Shown here in pieces: positions 8,181 through 9,861 of a stretch of 9,861 bases of DNA. The translations under genes were made by a program, and so were the position numbers. Numbering within the stretch: the first letter of the stretch is position 1; the number at the start of each line of letters is the position of its first letter. Location of the stretch: contig NZ_JYJF01000159.1 in assembly GCF_000955975.1 (NCBI RefSeq), forward strand, positions 1-9,861, in the 5' to 3' direction. Source of the stretch: Saccharothrix sp. ST-888 (GTDB lineage: Bacteria; Actinomycetota; Actinomycetes; Streptomycetales; Streptomycetaceae). The notes beneath the pieces were generated by a model. The model was given only the letters and a program-made list of their open reading frames with translations. It did no database searches and had not been told where the DNA came from.

Positions 8181-9247
8181 ACGGACCGACGATCCTGCTG
8201 ACCGGCGGCTCCGGTGTGGTCGGATCGGCCCTGCTCCGGCACCTCCAGGGCCGTGCCGTCGTCACCCTGACCCACCGCAAACCCCTCACCGGTGACACGG
8301 TCCGTGGCGACATCACCCGTCCCTGGCTGGGACTGGACCCCGCCGACTACCGGGCGCTGGCCGCCCGCGTGGACGTCATCGTCCACAGCGCCGGCTCCGT
8401 CGACTTCGGCGCGGCCCCTGACCGGCTGCACGACCTCAACGTCCGCGGCACCGGCCACGCCCTGCACTTCGCGGCCGACGCCGACGCCCGGCTGGTGTAC
8501 GTCTCCTCGGCCTTCGTCGCCCGCACCGACGCCTTCGCTCGCATCGAGCAGCAGTCCAACGGCCGGACCATCACCCTGGGCGCCTACGCGCGCTCCAAGA
8601 CCACTGCCGAGACGATGGTCCGCGAGTCCGGCCTCCCCGCCACCATCGCCCGCCTCTCCACCGTCATCGGGGACTCCGGTACCGGCCGCGTCGCCCGCCT
8701 CCAGGCCTTCCACTACCTGGTCGGCCTGGCCATGAACGGCATGCTTCCCTTCCTGCCCGCCGAGCCCGGCACCTGCGCCGACCTCATCCCCCAGGACACC
8801 GCCGCCGCAGCCCTCGCCGCCCTGGCGACGACAGACACCGACACGGGAAGCGGCGAGCACTGGATCACCGCCGGCCCCGCCGCTCTGCCGATCAGCCGCG
8901 TCATCGACATCGGCCTAAAGGTTGCCGACGAATGGCTGCGCCGCGACCCGACCCGGGCCCAGATGACCGCCGACGTGTTCAAACCCCTCCTCGTCAGCCC
9001 GCAGACCAGCGCCGCCGTCATCGACCTGGTGCTCGCCCACGCCGGGCCCCAAGCCCAGCCGAGCCTGATCAGCCACCTCACCGGTCTGATGGCGGCCTTC
9101 AACGGAGCCGATCCCTTCCCCACCTCCCTCGGCACCATCCCCGGCGGACCACCCGCCCCGACCGAGACCGCCGTCGAATCCGCCCTGACCGCCATGTGCC
9201 ACCATCTGGCCGGCTTGCCGAAGGAGATCTGGAGCCCGTCCTTCTGA
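8177..9247 (+). CDS. extended short-chain dehydrogenase, thioester/acyl reductase-like
   Basis: A 356-residue NAD(P)-dependent extended SDR. The N-terminal Rossmann motif TGGSGVVGS starts at residue 9. VDVIVHSAGSVDF and the LNVRGT segment follow. The active site has Ser110/Ser111 (VYVSSAF) and the Tyr137-x-x-x-Lys141 pair (YARSK), and ARLSTVIGDSGTG resembles the segment after the active site in thioester reductase domains and fatty acyl-CoA reductases. The C-terminal third (about 230-356) is the variable substrate-binding part. It overlaps the dehydratase by 4 bp, so it is coupled to the lipid-synthase operon. No thioesterase is visible in the window, so I infer that it may release the chain reductively from the ACP as an aldehyde or alcohol, as proposed for the SDR domain of the heterocyst-glycolipid protein HglB. 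It could instead be a tailoring dehydrogenase or epimerase. SDR fold is certain; the release role is a hypothesis. Confidence 0.85.
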   Translation: MNGPTILLTGGSGVVGSALLRHLQGRAVVTLTHRKPLTGDTVRGDITRPWLGLDPADYRALAARVDVIVHSAGSVDFGAAPDRLHDLNVRGTGHALHFAADADARLVYVSSAFVARTDAFARIEQQSNGRTITLGAYARSKTTAETMVRESGLPATIARLSTVIGDSGTGRVARLQAFHYLVGLAMNGMLPFLPAEPGTCADLIPQDTAAAALAALATTDTDTGSGEHWITAGPAALPISRVIDIGLKVADEWLRRDPTRAQMTADVFKPLLVSPQTSAAVIDLVLAHAGPQAQPSLISHLTGLMAAFNGADPFPTSLGTIPGGPPAPTETAVESALTAMCHHLAGLPKEIWSPSF

Positions 9248-9660
9248 CCTGACATCACATCCCTCGCCAGCTCACTCGCCGACCGAGCCGCGGCTGGGGG
9301 CGGGTGGAGGCAGCTTCTGGAGATCGCGCCCGCTGACGGTCCGGTGCCGCCCGGCACAGCAACCGGGCGACACGTCACGATAGGGCGAACGTTGCATGAA
9401 GCGGCACTAGGTCAGCCGGTCGCGATTCTGCGCGGCGCCGGTGCGGACGAGCGCGGCGAACTGCGCGCGGCTGTGGTGTTGGTGTCGCTCAGCTGTCTCC
9501 TTCTCCTGTTCCTCCTCGTCGTCCGGCTCCTCGTCTTCCTCGTCGAGTTCGGCGTACTCGTCGTGGAGGAGTCAGAAGCCGTGGATGCCGGTGAGGAGGC
9601 AGGCGCAAAGGGTCCCATTCGATTCGGTGCAGATGGCCGGCCACCCGTGCCTTGCCGCGC
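9248..9660. other. region without an intact gene
   Basis: About 400 bp after the operon with no complete coding sequence I can support. AGCCGCGGCT at 9286-9295 is self-complementary but has no T-run, and I see no intrinsic terminator directly after the SDR gene. Open frames on either strand lack ribosome binding sites and recognisable families. The only coding-like signal is the acidic - strand frame at 9407-9571. The stretch looks like degraded or non-coding DNA between the operon and the tRNA fragment. Confidence 0.6.
9407..9571 (-). pseudogene. possible remnant of a small acidic protein (C-terminal 54 codons, no start)
   Basis: On the - strand a frame runs from just after a TGA (9572-9574) to a TAG (9407-9409) without any ATG, GTG, TTG or CTG usable as a start at its head. 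The peptide is strongly acidic, with DEYAELDEEDEEPDDEEEQ near the front, followed by a more ordinary tail (SRAQFAALVRTGAAQNRDRL). Most codons end in G or C, as in real genes of this genome. I read it as the 3' end of a broken gene, perhaps a small element-encoded protein. I do not recognise the family. It could also be chance coding in a CTC/GTC-rich stretch. Confidence 0.35.
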
Positions 9661-9662
9661 GG

Positions 9663-9691
9663 GGACAATGAGCGGAGACCGCTCATTGTCC
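9663..9691. promoter_or_regulatory. perfect 13-bp inverted repeat, possible repressor operator
   Basis: GGACAATGAGCGG and its exact reverse complement CCGCTCATTGTCC are separated by 3 nt (AGA). The size and the TGAGCG...CGCTCA core resemble operators of TetR-family repressors in actinomycetes. It could equally form an RNA hairpin, but with no T-run after it, it is not a standard terminator. It ends 9 bp before the tRNA fragment. No clear promoter or adjacent gene is visible for it to control, so an operator role is a guess. Confidence 0.55.
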
Positions 9692-9700
9692 GACCCGCTG

Positions 9701-9742
9701 CTGGGGGTCAAGGGGTCGCAGGTTCAAATCCTGTCGTCCCGA
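9701..9742 (+). tRNA. 3' fragment of tRNA-Pro(GGG), probable integrase attachment site
   Basis: The sequence folds as the 3' part of a tRNA: anticodon loop CTGGGGG (9701-9707, anticodon GGG), 3' anticodon stem TCAAG (9708-9712), variable loop GGGTC, T-arm GCAGG/TTCAAAT/CCTGT (9718-9734), 3' acceptor strand CGTCCCG (9735-9741) and discriminator A9742. The bases before 9701 (CCGCTG) cannot pair with TCAAG, and no D-arm or 5' acceptor strand precedes them, so this is not a working tRNA gene. Tyrosine integrases of actinomycete integrative elements such as pSAM2 use exactly the anticodon-loop-to-3'-end part of tRNA genes as their att core. The identity as proline isoacceptor comes from the anticodon loop and my memory of the Streptomyces gene. 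Confidence 0.82.
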
Positions 9743-9762
9743 CTTGCAAAACTGCAGGTCGC

Positions 9763-9797
9763 AGGCCGTTTCCGCTTCTGGCGGGAGCGGCCTTTTT
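9763..9797 (+). terminator. Rho-independent terminator after the tRNA fragment
   Basis: Stem AGGCCGTTTCCGC (9763-9775) pairs with GCGGGAGCGGCCT (9781-9793), 13 bp with two G-U pairs, around loop TTCTG, followed by five T (9793-9797). It sits 20 bp past the tRNA 3' end on the same strand. This is the usual position for a tRNA gene terminator and suggests that the sequence to the right is the original chromosomal flank of the tRNA gene. Confidence 0.85.
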
Positions 9798-9861
9798 GAT
9801 GTCCGGTCAGCTGGTGGTCGCATGGTGGTCTCCGGGCCACATCGGCCAAGCACCTGATGGT
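9798..9861. other. flank after the terminator, no gene seen
   Basis: The last 64 bp have no supported gene. The octamer TGGTGGTC occurs twice (9812-9819 and 9823-9830), 11 bp apart, about one helical turn. This could be a protein-binding arrangement or chance in GC-rich DNA. Confidence 0.4.

Noticed and set aside
9286..9295. AGCCGCGGCT as a terminator for the operon
   Set aside because: Short self-complementary sequence with no loop and no T-run.
9701..9742. A complete tRNA gene
   Set aside because: No 5' acceptor strand, D-arm or 5' anticodon stem is found upstream; the preceding bases do not pair with the 3' anticodon stem.
9344..9799. + strand open frame of 151 codons with a hydrophobic stretch
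   Set aside because: It reads through the palindrome, the tRNA fragment (giving the tRNA-derived peptide GSQVQILSSRL) and into the terminator; the hydrophobic run is the complement of the acidic - strand frame.
1..9861. CRISPR array, IS element or transposase
   Set aside because: No regularly spaced direct repeats and no transposase motif seen on either strand.

Overview
The window is GC-rich throughout, with the strong G/C third-codon bias, GTG starts and overlapping genes typical of an actinomycete (Streptomyces or a close relative). No protein pins down the species. The strongest taxonomic hint is the tRNA-Pro(GGG) 3' end near position 9700, which looks like the Streptomyces form as I remember it.

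Positions 1-9247 hold four genes in a row on the + strand. They are: a PfaD-type FMN enoyl reductase cut by the left edge; a 1706-residue iterative synthase with the order KS-AT-ACP-KR; a separate double-hotdog dehydratase protein; and an extended SDR that resembles thioester or acyl reductases. Gene spacing is 53 bp, then a 20-bp overlap, then a 4-bp overlap, with clear Shine-Dalgarno sequences before the last two starts, so they very probably form one operon. Between them they supply one full set of chain-extension activities (condensation, malonyl loading, ketoreduction, dehydration, trans enoyl reduction) and a candidate reductive release step. The KS and PfaD signatures place the system with the PUFA-synthase/heterocyst-glycolipid ('secondary lipid') synthases rather than with modular antibiotic PKSs. 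Compared with a PUFA synthase it is compact: one ACP instead of a tandem array, and no chain-length-factor KS, acyltransferase or phosphopantetheinyl transferase in view. The product is most likely a fatty-acid-like or polyene lipid; its structure cannot be read from the sequence.

Positions 9248-9861 hold no convincing intact gene. They contain a short acidic reading frame on the - strand without a start (probably a remnant), a perfect 13-bp inverted repeat, the 3' part of a tRNA-Pro(GGG) gene from the anticodon loop to the discriminator base with no tRNA 5' half in front, and a Rho-independent terminator just beyond. A tRNA 3' fragment of this extent is the usual footprint of an integrase attachment site. 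I infer that one end of an integrated element or genomic island lies at about 9701-9742, with the lipid-synthase operon probably inside it.
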